Source of the DNA: Roseiarcus sp963748545
GTDB taxonomy: Bacteria > Pseudomonadota > Alphaproteobacteria > Rhizobiales > Beijerinckiaceae
Assembly: GCA_963748545.1 (NCBI GenBank)
Contig: CAVVJO010000012.1
Location: 62,001 to 126,000, forward strand
Reading direction: 5' to 3'
Length of the DNA: 64,000 bases
The translations under genes and the position numbers were made by a program. Below, piece after piece: positions 1 to 9,014 of the stretch (positions within the stretch are counted from its first letter, which is position 1; every line of letters starts with the position of its first letter). A model generated the notes under the pieces. It saw only the letters and a list, made by a program, of their open reading frames with translations. It searched no databases and was not told the origin of the DNA.

Positions 1-513
1 ATCGTCGCCGAAGCCAACGCAAGCAAGGGCGACGGGCAGACGCTGATCATGACCGGCGGCGGCCCTGGCATCATGGAAGCGGCCAATCGCGGCGCGTTCG
101 ATGTTGGCGCGAAAACGATCGGCCTCAACATCAGTTTGCCGCGCGAGCAGTACCCGAACCCCTATGTTTCCCCGGAGCTCTGCTTCAATTTCCACTATTT
201 CGCGCTGCGCAAGCTGCACTTTCTGCAGCGCGCGATGGCCCTTGTCGCGTTCCCCGGCGGTTACGGAACCCTCGACGAATTGTTCGAGATCCTAACGCTC
301 GGCCAGACGCGAAAGATCAAGCCCATGCCGATTGTGCTGGTCGGCGAGGGTCACTGGCGCAACGTCGTCAATTTCGACTACCTGGTCGACGAAGGCGTGA
401 TCGACCCGGAAGATCGGGAGCTGTTCTGGTATGCCGAGACCGCGCAGGACATCTGGGCCGGCATTCAGAAGTGGGAGCGCGAAAAGCTCGAGCGGTTCGG
501 CCCGGAGGCCTGA
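1..513 (+). CDS. LOG family protein (TIGR00730), 5' truncated by the window edge
   Basis: The reading frame is open from the first base and has no start codon inside the window, so the N-terminal part is missing. The visible part carries both hallmarks of the LOG (lonely guy) Rossmann-fold family: GGGPGIMEAANRGA, and PGGYGTLDEL about 60 residues later, where Arg and Glu contribute to the active site. Family members hydrolyse nucleoside 5'-monophosphates to free base and ribose 5-phosphate; some make cytokinins, others act on purine nucleotides. The substrate cannot be read from the sequence. The older name 'lysine decarboxylase family' is a misannotation. It ends 31 bp before the MBL hydrolase on the same strand, so the two may be co-transcribed. 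Confidence 0.9.
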   Translation: MVAEANASKGDGQTLIMTGGGPGIMEAANRGAFDVGAKTIGLNISLPREQYPNPYVSPELCFNFHYFALRKLHFLQRAMALVAFPGGYGTLDELFEILTLGQTRKIKPMPIVLVGEGHWRNVVNFDYLVDEGVIDPEDRELFWYAETAQDIWAGIQKWEREKLERFGPEA

Positions 514-544
514 AGCGTCGCGCCGAACGAAGGCGGAGGGTCGC

Positions 545-1933
545 ATGAAGCTGTCTTTTCACGGCGCCGACCGGAGCGTGACCGGCTCCTGTCACATGGT
601 CGAATGCTCGGGGAAGACCATGCTCATCGACTGCGGTCTGGACCAAGGCGATCCGCAGAGCGACGAGGTCAACGCCGCAGATTTCGGCTTCGATCCGGCT
701 TCGGTCGATTTCCTGCTCCTCACGCACGCGCACCTCGACCACTGCGGCCGCATTCCGCTGCTGGTGAAGCGCGGATTTAAGGGGGAGATTATCGCGACCC
801 CGGCGACGCGGGAGCTCGCCCGGCTGGTGCTGCTCGACTCGGCGCATCAGCAGGAGGAAGAGGCGAAAAGCCGCGCGCGCCGCGCCGAGCTTCTTGGCGA
901 GCGCGGCGCCGCCAAAGAGCCGCTCTACGGCCTTCTCGACGCGCTCGCCGCCTTTGATCGTTTTGGCCGCAACGCGGACTATGACCAGCCGATCGACCTC
1001 GCGAACGGGGTCAGGGCCACGTTCGTCAACGCCGGCCACATCCTAGGCTCCGCCAGCATCGTTCTGGACCTCGCGGAGGACGACCGGCGCAGAAGGGTCG
1101 CCTTCTCCGGCGATCTCGGCCCCACGGGCCGCCCGCTTCTGCGCGACGCCGAGCCCCCCTCGGACGTCGACGTGGTCGTGATGGAAACGACTTACGGCGA
1201 CCGGTTGCACCGGCCGCTAGACCAGACGGTGACGGAATTCAACGAGGCGGTCAGCGACTGCTTCCAGAGCGGCGGCAATGTCGTCATTCCGACCTTTGCG
1301 CTCGAGCGGGCGCAAGAGGTGCTGTATTATCTGCGCGAGGGCGTGGATCAGCGCAAAATTGCGGCCGCGATCCAGGTGTTCCTCGATTCGCCGATGGCAA
1401 TTTCGGCGACTGAGGTTTTCAAACGCCATCCGGAGGCTTGCGCTCCACAGCTTGCGGAACGACTGCGCCGCGGCGACGATCCCTTCCAGCTGCCGGGGCT
1501 TCACCTCACCCGAGAGACCGCGGATTTGATTGCGATCAACAAGGTCACGGGCGGCGCCGTGATCCTCGCGGGCTCCGGCATGTGCGCGGGCGGCCGCGTG
1601 CTCCACCATCTGCGGCACAACCTCGGGCGGCCCGCCTCGGCGATCGTGTTCGTGGGCTACGCAGCGGAAGGCACGCTGGCGCGGCGGATCATCGACGGGG
1701 CCTCGCAGGTGGCGATTGGCGACGACCGCATCCGGGTCCGGGCGCGGATTTACACGATCAACGGATTTTCGGCCCATGCCGATCAGGCGGGCCTCATTGC
1801 GTGGCGGGCGAAGACGAACGCCAAGCGCACGTTTCTGACCCACGGAGAAGAGGGGGTCATGCGCGCCTTCGCAGCCAAGCTCGACGGCCCCCCGGTGGAG
1901 ATGCCGGCGCTGGGCCAGAGCTACGAACTTTAG
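545..1933 (+). CDS. MBL-fold/beta-CASP metallohydrolase with RNA-specificity (RMMBL) domain
   Basis: The 462-aa protein starts at the ATG at 545 behind a GGAGG box (538-542 region). An upstream extension of the same frame lacks family similarity. HAHLDH (residues 61-66) is the HxHxDH zinc-binding motif of the metallo-beta-lactamase fold. Further on are TTYGDR, SGMCAGGR and GFSAHAD, as in beta-CASP nucleases of the CPSF73/YsH1-like group. Bacterial members are predicted two-metal RNA exonucleases or endonucleases in the cytoplasm; most are uncharacterised. It follows the LOG gene by 31 bp. Confidence 0.9.
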   Translation: MKLSFHGADRSVTGSCHMVECSGKTMLIDCGLDQGDPQSDEVNAADFGFDPASVDFLLLTHAHLDHCGRIPLLVKRGFKGEIIATPATRELARLVLLDSAHQQEEEAKSRARRAELLGERGAAKEPLYGLLDALAAFDRFGRNADYDQPIDLANGVRATFVNAGHILGSASIVLDLAEDDRRRRVAFSGDLGPTGRPLLRDAEPPSDVDVVVMETTYGDRLHRPLDQTVTEFNEAVSDCFQSGGNVVIPTFALERAQEVLYYLREGVDQRKIAAAIQVFLDSPMAISATEVFKRHPEACAPQLAERLRRGDDPFQLPGLHLTRETADLIAINKVTGGAVILAGSGMCAGGRVLHHLRHNLGRPASAIVFVGYAAEGTLARRIIDGASQVAIGDDRIRVRARIYTINGFSAHADQAGLIAWRAKTNAKRTFLTHGEEGVMRAFAAKLDGPPVEMPALGQSYEL

Positions 1934-2146
1934 ATCATCGGTCGCGGGATCATCGCCGGACCGGCGCGGCCCCCGGGGGCGCCCTTGCCGCCTCAAGCGC
2001 CCGCTCGGCGACGGAATCAAGCGGTCATCCTTCTGAAGCCCGACCCCGGGAGGCAGGCAAGGCTTGAGGCCCTCGGGCAAGCGTCCGGAATTGCGGCCCC
2101 GGTCCCGGCGAAGTAGACTTGGGCTGCCTAGCAAAAGGAACAGTGG

Positions 2147-3106
2147 ATGAGCGAAAAGCCGCGTCGGGAGCATCCCAATGCGCCAGGGTTCACAATGGAG
2201 ACGGCCCGCCTCTTGAAATCGATCGTGACGATTTAGTCCTCGATTCCCGAAGACGCGTTCACGGCAGAAACGCTCGGCGAGCAGCGAACCGGGAGCGGCG
2301 TCGTCATTCGCGAGAGCGGCCTTGTGCTGACAATTGGATATCTCATCACGGAGGCGGAGACCGTGTGGATCGCCCGCGCCGATGGGCGCGTCATCCCTGG
2401 CCACGCCCTGGCGATCGATCAGGAGACCGGCTTCGGCCTGGTGCAGGCGCTGGCGCCCCTCGAGTGCCCCGCGCTGGAAATCGGGCGTTCAGATCTGGCG
2501 AAAGTCGGCGATCCCGTCGTTGTCGCTGCGGGCGGCGGCACGAAGACCATCAATGCTTCGATCGTGGGAAAGCAGGAGTTCGCCGGCTACTGGGAGTATT
2601 ATCTCGACGAGGCGATTTTCACCGCGCCTGCACATCCGTTCTGGGGAGGCGCCGGCGCCATCGGCGCGGATGGAAGACTGCTCGGCATCGGATCGCTCCA
2701 CGTCGAGCAAACGCCGGAGCGCAGCGAGCCCCGCGACGTCAACATGATCGTTCCCATCGGACTGTTGCCGCCCATTCTCGACGATCTCCTGACCTACGGT
2801 CGCGTCAACAAGCCTGCGCGACCTTGGCTCGGGATCTATTCGGCCGATAACGGCGGCGAGATCGTGGTCGCGGCGGTGTCGGAGCGCGGGCCCGCGGCGA
2901 GCGCCGGGATACGGCGCGGCGACATTCTCGCGAGCGTCCGCGGCGCCGAGGTGTCCGATCTCGCCGATCTCTATCGCAAAGTGTGGGGTCTGGGGGAGGC
3001 TGGGGTCGAGGTGCCGATCGAGATCATTCGGGACGGGCGCGCCCTCGGCCTGAAGATCCGCTCAGCTGATCGCGCGGCGCTCTTGAAACGCCCGCGCCTG
3101 CAGTAG
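2147..3106 (+). pseudogene. Trypsin-like S1C protease-related PDZ protein with an in-frame stop and degenerate active site
   Basis: A good start (ATG 2147, preceded by AAGGAACAG) opens a frame that hits TAG at 2234-2236 and then continues in the same frame to 3106. The continuation reads SSIPEDAFTAETLGEQRTGS and matches HtrA-like serine proteases. Residues downstream form the trypsin-like barrel and a C-terminal PDZ domain (GPAASAGIRRGDILASVRG). The place where the catalytic GNSGG should be reads HPFWGGAGAI, so the nucleophilic Ser is absent and proteolysis is unlikely even if the stop were suppressed or an error. No signal peptide is seen. Either a true nonsense mutation (CAG to TAG) or a sequencing error explains the stop. 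Confidence 0.75.
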
Positions 3107-3117
3107 CGCCGAGACGC

Positions 3118-3227
3118 TTTCCAAATCAAGGACAACCCGAAAAGGGTCGCCGCGATCCGCGGTGCGTCTGCAGGGGGTCGTGAGACCGCGCCTACCTCGC
3201 CCTATGACGCATCCTTGATTTGGGAAA
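3118..3227. repeat. MITE-like element with 12-bp perfect inverted ends
   Basis: CCAAATCAAGGA at 3121-3132 is the exact reverse complement of TCCTTGATTTGG at 3212-3223, and the similarity extends outward (tttcc at 3118, ggaaa at 3223-3227). About 79 bp lie between the arms. The element sits between two convergent genes. It could be a small inverted-repeat element or a long hairpin used in bidirectional termination; no coding sequence is visible inside. Confidence 0.45.
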
Positions 3228-3359
3228 CCCCTCCAGTCACCGGCAACAAAAGAAACATAGCCGGAGATCGCATGTTCGCGCTGTGACGGTCGTCACACTC
3301 CGAACACTTTTTGTGGGCGGAGATCGCATTTTTCTCTCAGGGGCGTCCTCGGCGCAGCC

Positions 3360-4139
3360 TCACGTCCGATACCGCCTCCTCCAAGCCAGGGCCGCCTCGA
3401 GGGTGGTCTTCGGGCGGTATTCACAGCCGACCCATCCATCGTAGCCCAGCTCGTCGATCCGCGGCAGAAGGAAGCTGTAGTTGATTTCCCCCGTGCCCGG
3501 TTCTCCCCGGCCCGGATTGTCGGCGATCTGAATATGCTCGATGCGCGGCATCGCGGCTTCCAGCCGTCGTGCAAGGTCCCCTTCCATGATCTGCATGTGG
3601 TAGATGTCCGCCTGCAGCCAAAGGTTGCTCGAGCCGACCCGATCGATCAGCCGCAGGGCTTCGTCGCTGCGGTTGAGGAAGAAGCCCGGCATGTCGCGGG
3701 TGTTGATCGGCTCGATCAGCAGCTTCACGCCGCGCCGCGCGGCAGCGTCGGCGGCGAAGGCAAGGTTGTCGAGCAGGGTCGCTTCGAGCCTCAGGCGGTC
3801 GGCGCCCCGCGGCGCGATCCCGGCAAGGCAGTTGAGGCGGTGACAGCCGAGCGCTTCGGCGTAGTCGAGTGCGCTGGCGAGGCCGTCGCGGAAAGCCGTC
3901 ACCCGGTCGGGCAGGATCGCCAGGCCGCGCTCGCCCGCGTCCCAATCCCCCGCCGGCAGGTTGAACAACGCCTGGGTCAGACCGAGATCAGCAAGGCGTG
4001 TGGCGATCTCGCGCGGATCGTGGCCGTAGGGCGCCATATATTCGACGGCCTGGAAACCGGCAGCGGCAGCGGCGGCGAACCGGTCGAGAAACGGCAGGTC
4101 GGCGAACAAAAAGCTGAGGTTGGCTGAGAATTTCGGCAA
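3360..4139 (-). CDS. hyi: Hydroxypyruvate isomerase family protein (Hyi/OtnI)
   Basis: The 259-aa TIM-barrel protein aligns along its length with the Hyi family: N-terminal MPKFSANLSFLFADLPFLDR, central LLIEPINTRDMPGFFL with the metal-binding Glu, and C-terminal DGWVGCEYRP with the second Glu. It interconverts hydroxypyruvate and tartronate semialdehyde, or the related 2-oxo-tetronates, in glyoxylate metabolism. The start is a rare TTG at 4139, supported by GGGAGAG 6-12 nt upstream; no ATG fits the conserved N-terminus. It lies 25 bp downstream of rsmB in the same direction. Confidence 0.88.
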   Translation of the reverse strand: MPKFSANLSFLFADLPFLDRFAAAAAAGFQAVEYMAPYGHDPREIATRLADLGLTQALFNLPAGDWDAGERGLAILPDRVTAFRDGLASALDYAEALGCHRLNCLAGIAPRGADRLRLEATLLDNLAFAADAAARRGVKLLIEPINTRDMPGFFLNRSDEALRLIDRVGSSNLWLQADIYHMQIMEGDLARRLEAAMPRIEHIQIADNPGRGEPGTGEINYSFLLPRIDELGYDGWVGCEYRPKTTLEAALAWRRRYRT

Positions 4140-4164
4140 GATTTCTCTCCCTTCGCAGCGCGTC

Positions 4165-5700
4165 TCAGCCCGCCTTTGTCAGCCGCGCGGCGAAAAATCC
4201 GTCGAGCCCGGATCGACGCGGGTCGTCGCTCCACAAATGGCAGGGCAGCGTGCGCAGGTCGCCGGCCGGGGTCAGACATTCCGACAGGCCGCCGATCTCG
4301 TGCGGGGCGATCGGAGACCGCCGGACGTCGGGGTTGCGTCGAAGCAAAGCGATGATCTGGGCCTCGCCTTCCTCCGGCTCGAGCGAGCAAGTGCAATAGA
4401 CAATGGGGCCGCCCGGCCGGGTCAAGGCGACGGCCTTGTCCAGGAGCTGCGCTTGCAGCTTGAGAAGGCCGGGAAGATCGGTCGGGCGCTTCAGCCAAGC
4501 GACGTCCGGATGTCGGCGAATGGTTCCAGTCGCCGAGCAGGGCGCATCGACCAGCGTCGCGTCGAAGGGTGGGGCGTCGAAGGCGATCGCGTCGGCCACG
4601 ACGACGTCGGCGTGCAGCTTCAGCCGCTCGAAATTGGCGGCCAGCATCTTCAGCCGCTCGGCCGAGCGGTCGACCGTGGTGACTTCGGCGCCCGCTGCAG
4701 CCAGTTCGGCGCTCTTGCCGCCGGGCGCTGCGCAGAGGTCCGCCACCCGCTGTCCGGGATGCGCGCCAAGGAGCCGAGCCGGCAGCGCGGCGGCGGCGTC
4801 CTGCACCCACCATTCGCCCTCCGCGTAACCATCAAGTTCGGCGATCGGGAGATGCGAATCGAGGCGCACCGAGCCTGTCGGAAGAACGATGCCGCCAAGG
4901 CGCTCGGCCCAGCCTGCAGGATCGCTCTTGACGCTGAGGTCGAGGGTCGGCTCGCAACGGTGCGCGGCGGCGATCGCGCGCGCGGTTTCTTCGCCGTAAG
5001 TCGCGCGCCAGCGCGCGGCGAGCCAGTGTGGGGTGTCGTCGTCGAGCGGGTCCGAGGCGGCCAGGATCGCCGCGCGATCCCGCGCGACCGAGCGAAGGAC
5101 GGCGTTGACGAGGCCCGCGAAGGGCGCGCTGCCGGCGTCGGCCCGCGCGGCCCGCACCGCCAGATCGACGGCGGCATGATCCGGCGTTTCGAGGAAGAGG
5201 AGCTGGGCTGCGCCGACGACGAGCGTCCATTCGAGCGTCCCGCTTCGCCGGGGCAAGCCCTTTTCCAGCCGTTGCCCGAGGGCTTTGCGGATGGTTCCGA
5301 GCCGTCTGAGCGCGACGGTTGCGATCGAGCGCGCCAGAGCCCGGTCGCGCGGGTCGACGCGGGGATCGCGAAGCGACAAATCCGACGCGAAACGCTCATC
5401 GAGGGGACGCGCCGAGGTTACGGTTTCGGCGATCGCGCGCGCCGCGGCCACCCGCACGGTCAGACCCGGCGGAGGAGGATCGACCGCATGCGGGCGAAGC
5501 CCGTGAAATCTGCTCTGTTGTCGAGCCAAACGCGCCTCGTCCTGGAATCGCCTGTCGCCGTCCCCGGGAAGCTTATACGCGAATTCTGGGCCGGCTTGCG
5601 TCAGGCCGGACCGCAGATCGCAAAAAGCTGCATCACCCGGCTGTCCGCGACCACGCATCGTCCGCGTACCCGCGCGTGTCAGACTGGCCGTAACCGCCAT
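4165..5700 (-). CDS. rsmB: 16S rRNA m5C967 methyltransferase RsmB
   Basis: The protein has an N-terminal NusB-like RNA-binding domain and a C-terminal SAM-dependent Rossmann methyltransferase. DLCAAPGGKSAEL is the SAM-binding motif, DAPCSATG is motif IV with the conserved Cys, and YCTCSLEPEEGE is motif VI with the catalytic Cys of the NOL1/NOP2/Sun family. It methylates C967 of 16S rRNA during small-subunit maturation. The start is uncertain: ATG codons at 5700 and 5658 both give a long unconserved N-terminus, and the conserved domain begins only around 5500, so a non-ATG start further in is possible. Confidence 0.87.
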   Translation of the reverse strand: MAVTASLTRAGTRTMRGRGQPGDAAFCDLRSGLTQAGPEFAYKLPGDGDRRFQDEARLARQQSRFHGLRPHAVDPPPPGLTVRVAAARAIAETVTSARPLDERFASDLSLRDPRVDPRDRALARSIATVALRRLGTIRKALGQRLEKGLPRRSGTLEWTLVVGAAQLLFLETPDHAAVDLAVRAARADAGSAPFAGLVNAVLRSVARDRAAILAASDPLDDDTPHWLAARWRATYGEETARAIAAAHRCEPTLDLSVKSDPAGWAERLGGIVLPTGSVRLDSHLPIAELDGYAEGEWWVQDAAAALPARLLGAHPGQRVADLCAAPGGKSAELAAAGAEVTTVDRSAERLKMLAANFERLKLHADVVVADAIAFDAPPFDATLVDAPCSATGTIRRHPDVAWLKRPTDLPGLLKLQAQLLDKAVALTRPGGPIVYCTCSLEPEEGEAQIIALLRRNPDVRRSPIAPHEIGGLSECLTPAGDLRTLPCHLWSDDPRRSGLDGFFAARLTKAG

Positions 5701-5888
5701 GACGCGGTCTTTGCGCGCAGCGCAGCAAGAGCGTTTCGAATAGGCCTTCCGTCCTGCGTCATTTTGTAGGCGCGATTGGAAAAACACCGTCAATGTCATA
5801 CGCTTGCCGCATTGCAGCAATTATGTTACGAGTACGTTGCTTCGGCGGAGCACGGGTGTGGCTTGTTGAAGTTTCAAGGGGAAATCGA

Positions 5889-6053
5889 ATGAAGCTCGTC
5901 CTGGTCGTAGTGGCCGCCGGCGCAGCAGGCGCAGCGTTGATTGGCGAGCAGGTTTCCGAACCTGCAGCTTGGGCGATCGTCCTGGCCGGCGTCGCCGGCT
6001 CTGGATTTCTCGGCCGACGTTCCTCCAAGCCCACGATCGGTATCGAGGAGTAA
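5889..6053 (+). CDS. 54-aa PEP-CTERM-like membrane mini-protein
   Basis: ATG at 5889 is preceded by AAGGGG at the right distance. The peptide is MKLVLVVVAAGAAGAALIG, then SEPAAWAIVLAGVAGSGFL, then GRRSSKP. The second half has the layout of a PEP-CTERM sorting signal: a (P)EPxxWA start, a hydrophobic Gly-rich helix and an RR end. The first half is a second hydrophobic stretch. It would therefore be a protein that is almost only a sorting/anchor signal. No exosortase is visible in the window. It is divergent from rsmB, whose coding start lies about 190 bp away. Confidence 0.6.
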   Translation: MKLVLVVVAAGAAGAALIGEQVSEPAAWAIVLAGVAGSGFLGRRSSKPTIGIEE

Positions 6054-6205
6054 ATGGCGCTCATTTGACTTTGCGGCCGTGCGCGCCTAAGAGCCTCGGC
6101 TTCGTCAGGTTTCCGCCTCGTCGATCAAGCTGACCGATCCCTTGAGATCGGCGGTCCCCGCCCGGCAGCGCGTCGCGCCCCCGGGCGCGATTGGCGTTGC
6201 GTTCA

Positions 6206-6276
6206 TGGCGAATGGCGAGCTCGCGAATAGCGAATGGGGGCCTAGCGCCTATCTATTCGTTGCTCGCCATTCGCCA
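6206..6276. repeat. Long imperfect hairpin just upstream of ffh
   Basis: TGGCGAATGGCGAGC (6206-6220) is the exact reverse complement of GCTCGCCATTCGCCA (6262-6276). Inside it GAATAG (6224-6229) pairs with CTATTC (6253-6258). The hairpin ends 20 bp before the ffh start and overlaps its likely leader. It may be a transcribed leader structure or a dispersed repeat unit built on the word GCGAATGGCGA. Confidence 0.55.
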
Positions 6277-6296
6277 CTCGCCCCAAAGGAGCGCCC

Positions 6297-7853
6297 ATGT
6301 TCGAGAGCCTTTCCGAGAAGCTCTCCGGCATATTGGACAAACTCACCGGCCGCGGCGCCCTCTCCGAGGAGGACGTCAACGCAGCGATGCGCGAAGTGCG
6401 CCGCGCGCTGCTCGAGGCGGACGTGGCGCTCGAGGTCGTGCGCTCGTTCGTCGACCGCGCTCGCACCAAGGCGGTCGGCGCGGCCGTGATCAAATCGGTC
6501 AAGCCCGGCCAAATGGTGGTGAAGATCGTTCACGATGCGCTGATCGAGACGCTGGGCGGCGAATCGCAGGCGATCGATCTCAACGCGCCGGCTCCGGTCG
6601 CGATCATGCTGGTCGGCCTCCAGGGCGCGGGCAAGACGACCACCGCCGCCAAGATCGCCAGGCGTCTGTACGAGCGCGACCGGCGCAAGGTGCTGATGGC
6701 CTCGCTCGACGTGAAGCGGCCGGCCGCGCAGGAACAGCTCGCGGTGCTCGGCCGACAGGTCGGCGTCGACACGCTGCCGATCGTTCCCGGCCAGGATCCG
6801 GTCGACATCGCCAAGCGCGCGGAGGCCGCGGCGCGCCTGCAAGGCTACGACGTCGTGCTGCTCGACACCGCGGGGCGCACTCATGTCGACGAGCCGCTGA
6901 TGGAGGAGATGGCCCAGATCCGCGAGGCGGCGCAGCCGCATGAAGTGCTGCTGGTCGCCGACGCGCTGACCGGCCAGGATGCGGTCAATCTGGCCAAGAG
7001 CTTCAACGAGCGCGTGGGCCTTACCGGCATCGTGCTGACCCGCATGGACGGCGACGGGCGCGGCGGCGCCGCCCTCTCGATGCGCGCCGTCACCGGCAAG
7101 CCGATCAAGCTCCTGGGCGTCGGCGAGAAGATGGAGGCGATCGAGGACTTCCATCCGGCGCGGCTCGCCGACCGCATTCTCGGCATGGGCGACATCGTGT
7201 CGCTGGTGGAGAAGGCGGCGCAGACCATCGATGCGGCGCAGGCGGCCAAGATGGCCGAGAAGATGCGCAAGGGCGTCTTCGACCTCAACGACCTTTCCGA
7301 GCAACTCGCCCAGATCGAGAAGCTCGGCGGCATGGGCGGCATCATGGGCATGCTGCCCGGGGTCGCGAAGATCAAGGACCAGCTTGCCTCGTCCAGTCTC
7401 GACGACAAGTTCGTCAAGCGCCAGCGGGCGATCATCTCCTCGATGACGCCCCAGGAGCGGCGCAACCCCGATATTCTCAAAGCCTCGCGCAAGAAACGGA
7501 TCGCGTCGGGGGCCGGGGTCACCGTCGAATACGTCAACCGGCTCTTGAAGCAGCATCGGCAGATGGCCGACATGATGAAGATGATGGGCGGCGCCAACGC
7601 CAAGCGCGGCATGATGGGCAAGCTCGGCCAGATGATGGGCATGGGCGCCATGCCGACGCCCGAACAGGTCGAGGCGATGCAAAAGCAGATGGGCGGGGCT
7701 GGCGCGCCCGGCCAGCCGCCGGGACTTCCCGGGCTCCCCTCGGCCCCGCCGCCCGGCGCTTTCAATCTGCCGCCGCAATTCCCCGGCCTCGGCGGCCCGA
7801 AGCTTCCGGGCCTAGGCGGCGGGTTCAATCCCTTTGGCGGGAAGAAGAAGTGA
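6297..7853 (+). CDS. ffh: Signal recognition particle protein Ffh (SRP54)
   Basis: The 518-aa GTPase has an N domain (about 1-95), a G domain with P-loop GLQGAGKTTTAAKIA (107-121) and DTAGRTHVD, and a methionine-rich M domain (about 300-460: MGGIMGMLPG, KMMGGANAKRGMMGKLGQMMGMG) for binding signal peptides and 4.5S RNA. A Pro/Gly-rich C-terminal tail (PPGLPGLPSAPPPG) extends beyond the E. coli protein, which is usual in Alphaproteobacteria. It targets nascent membrane proteins to FtsY and SecYEG. The start has AAAGGAG upstream. It is followed by rpsP and rimM, the classical arrangement. Confidence 0.97.
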   Translation: MFESLSEKLSGILDKLTGRGALSEEDVNAAMREVRRALLEADVALEVVRSFVDRARTKAVGAAVIKSVKPGQMVVKIVHDALIETLGGESQAIDLNAPAPVAIMLVGLQGAGKTTTAAKIARRLYERDRRKVLMASLDVKRPAAQEQLAVLGRQVGVDTLPIVPGQDPVDIAKRAEAAARLQGYDVVLLDTAGRTHVDEPLMEEMAQIREAAQPHEVLLVADALTGQDAVNLAKSFNERVGLTGIVLTRMDGDGRGGAALSMRAVTGKPIKLLGVGEKMEAIEDFHPARLADRILGMGDIVSLVEKAAQTIDAAQAAKMAEKMRKGVFDLNDLSEQLAQIEKLGGMGGIMGMLPGVAKIKDQLASSSLDDKFVKRQRAIISSMTPQERRNPDILKASRKKRIASGAGVTVEYVNRLLKQHRQMADMMKMMGGANAKRGMMGKLGQMMGMGAMPTPEQVEAMQKQMGGAGAPGQPPGLPGLPSAPPPGAFNLPPQFPGLGGPKLPGLGGGFNPFGGKKK

Positions 7854-8035
7854 GCGGCCTCCCATCGCAGAACCGCGCGCCTTGTGGGGCCCGGGATGAC
7901 CGCGCTGGCGGGCCCATAGCCCTTCGAACGACGGGCGTTCTTTGGACACCCTATGGACCCCCCTGCAGCGCCCTCGGCGGTCGCTGTGTAACAAATAACC
8001 GACGACACAAAACCGAACACTGAAAAGGAAATCCA

Positions 8036-8398
8036 ATGTCTCTGAAAATCCGCTTGTCCCGCGCCGGCGCCAAGAAGCGTCCGTTCTATCGTATCGTCGT
8101 CGCCGACGCGCGCATGCCGCGCGACGGCCGCTTTGTCGAGAAGATCGGCACCTTCGACCCGCTCAAGGCCAAGGACGCCGCCGACCGCCTGGTTCTCGAC
8201 CAGGAGAAGGCGAAGAGCTGGCTCGCCAAGGGCGCCCAGCCGACCGATCGCGTGCTGCGCCTGCTCGACGGCCTCGGGATCGTGAAGCGCGAAGCCCACA
8301 ACAACCCGGAGAAGGCCAAGCCCAAGAAGAAGGCGCAGGAGCGTCTGGCCGCCTCCGAGGCCGCCGCCGCCAAGGCCGCGGAAGCCGCCGCCGCGTAA
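8036..8398 (+). CDS. rpsP: 30S ribosomal protein S16
   Basis: The 120-aa protein begins MSLKIRLSRAGAKKRPFYRI, the conserved S16 start, and continues with DGRFVEKIGTFDP. The C-terminus is an Ala/Lys-rich extension typical of alphaproteobacterial S16. An AAAAGGAAA ribosome-binding site precedes the ATG. It lies between ffh and rimM and is expected to be co-transcribed with rimM. Confidence 0.97.
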   Translation: MSLKIRLSRAGAKKRPFYRIVVADARMPRDGRFVEKIGTFDPLKAKDAADRLVLDQEKAKSWLAKGAQPTDRVLRLLDGLGIVKREAHNNPEKAKPKKKAQERLAASEAAAAKAAEAAAA

Positions 8399-8419
8399 GC
8401 GAAAGCCGGACGTTCCCCG

Positions 8420-8944
8420 TTGCGCGCGCCCGACCGGCTTCTTCTCGTGGGCCGGTTCGGCGCGCCGCAGGGCGTGCGCGGCGAGGTGCGCGTGCAGTCC
8501 TTCACCGGCGATCCGCGCGCGATCGCCGGTTACGGCCCGCTCACCGACTCACGGGGCGCGAAGGCCTTCGTGATCGAGCGGCAGCGCGTGCTGAAGGACG
8601 ACATGCTCGTCGTCAAGCTTCAGGGGATCGAGACGCGCGAAGCCGCCGGCGCGCTGACGGGCACGGAAATCTTCGTGCGCCGCAACCGGCTGCCCGCGCC
8701 GAGCGCGGACGAGTTCTACTATGACGACCTCGTCGGACTCGAGGCCGTGTCGGCCGACGGCCGCACGATCGGACGCGTCGCCGGCGTATCAAGCTACGGC
8801 GCAGGCGATATCCTCGAGATCGCTCCCGAAGGCGGCGGCGAGCCGCTGCTGCTTCCGTTCACCAAGGCGGTCGCGCCGACAATTGATTTCGAGGGCGGCC
8901 GGATCGTCATCGAACCGCCCGAGGAAGTCGAGCAAAGCCCCTGA
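8420..8944 (+). CDS. rimM: 16S rRNA processing protein RimM
   Basis: The 174-aa protein has the N-terminal RimM barrel (LLVGRFGAPQGVRGEVRVQSFT) and the C-terminal PRC-barrel (YYDDLVGLEAVSADGRTIGRV, ending LLPFTKAVAPTIDFEGGRIVIEPP). It binds S19 and assists 30S head maturation. The start is a TTG or a nearby alternative codon at 8420, 21 bp after rpsP. The usual next gene, trmD, is not adjacent; it lies at 14,469 beyond the fumarate reductase genes. Confidence 0.93.
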   Translation: MRAPDRLLLVGRFGAPQGVRGEVRVQSFTGDPRAIAGYGPLTDSRGAKAFVIERQRVLKDDMLVVKLQGIETREAAGALTGTEIFVRRNRLPAPSADEFYYDDLVGLEAVSADGRTIGRVAGVSSYGAGDILEIAPEGGGEPLLLPFTKAVAPTIDFEGGRIVIEPPEEVEQSP

Positions 8945-9014
8945 CGGCCGGCTTTTGCGGGCGCCGAGCGCGAGGCGTGTGTTGAGCCCTGCGCGCCCCG
9001 CGAGGCGAGTCCTC

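Noticed and set aside
4120..5769. Long open frame (about 549 codons) on the + strand opposite rsmB
   Set aside because: It is the antisense shadow of a high-GC gene; it has no family motif and rsmB on the other strand is unambiguous.
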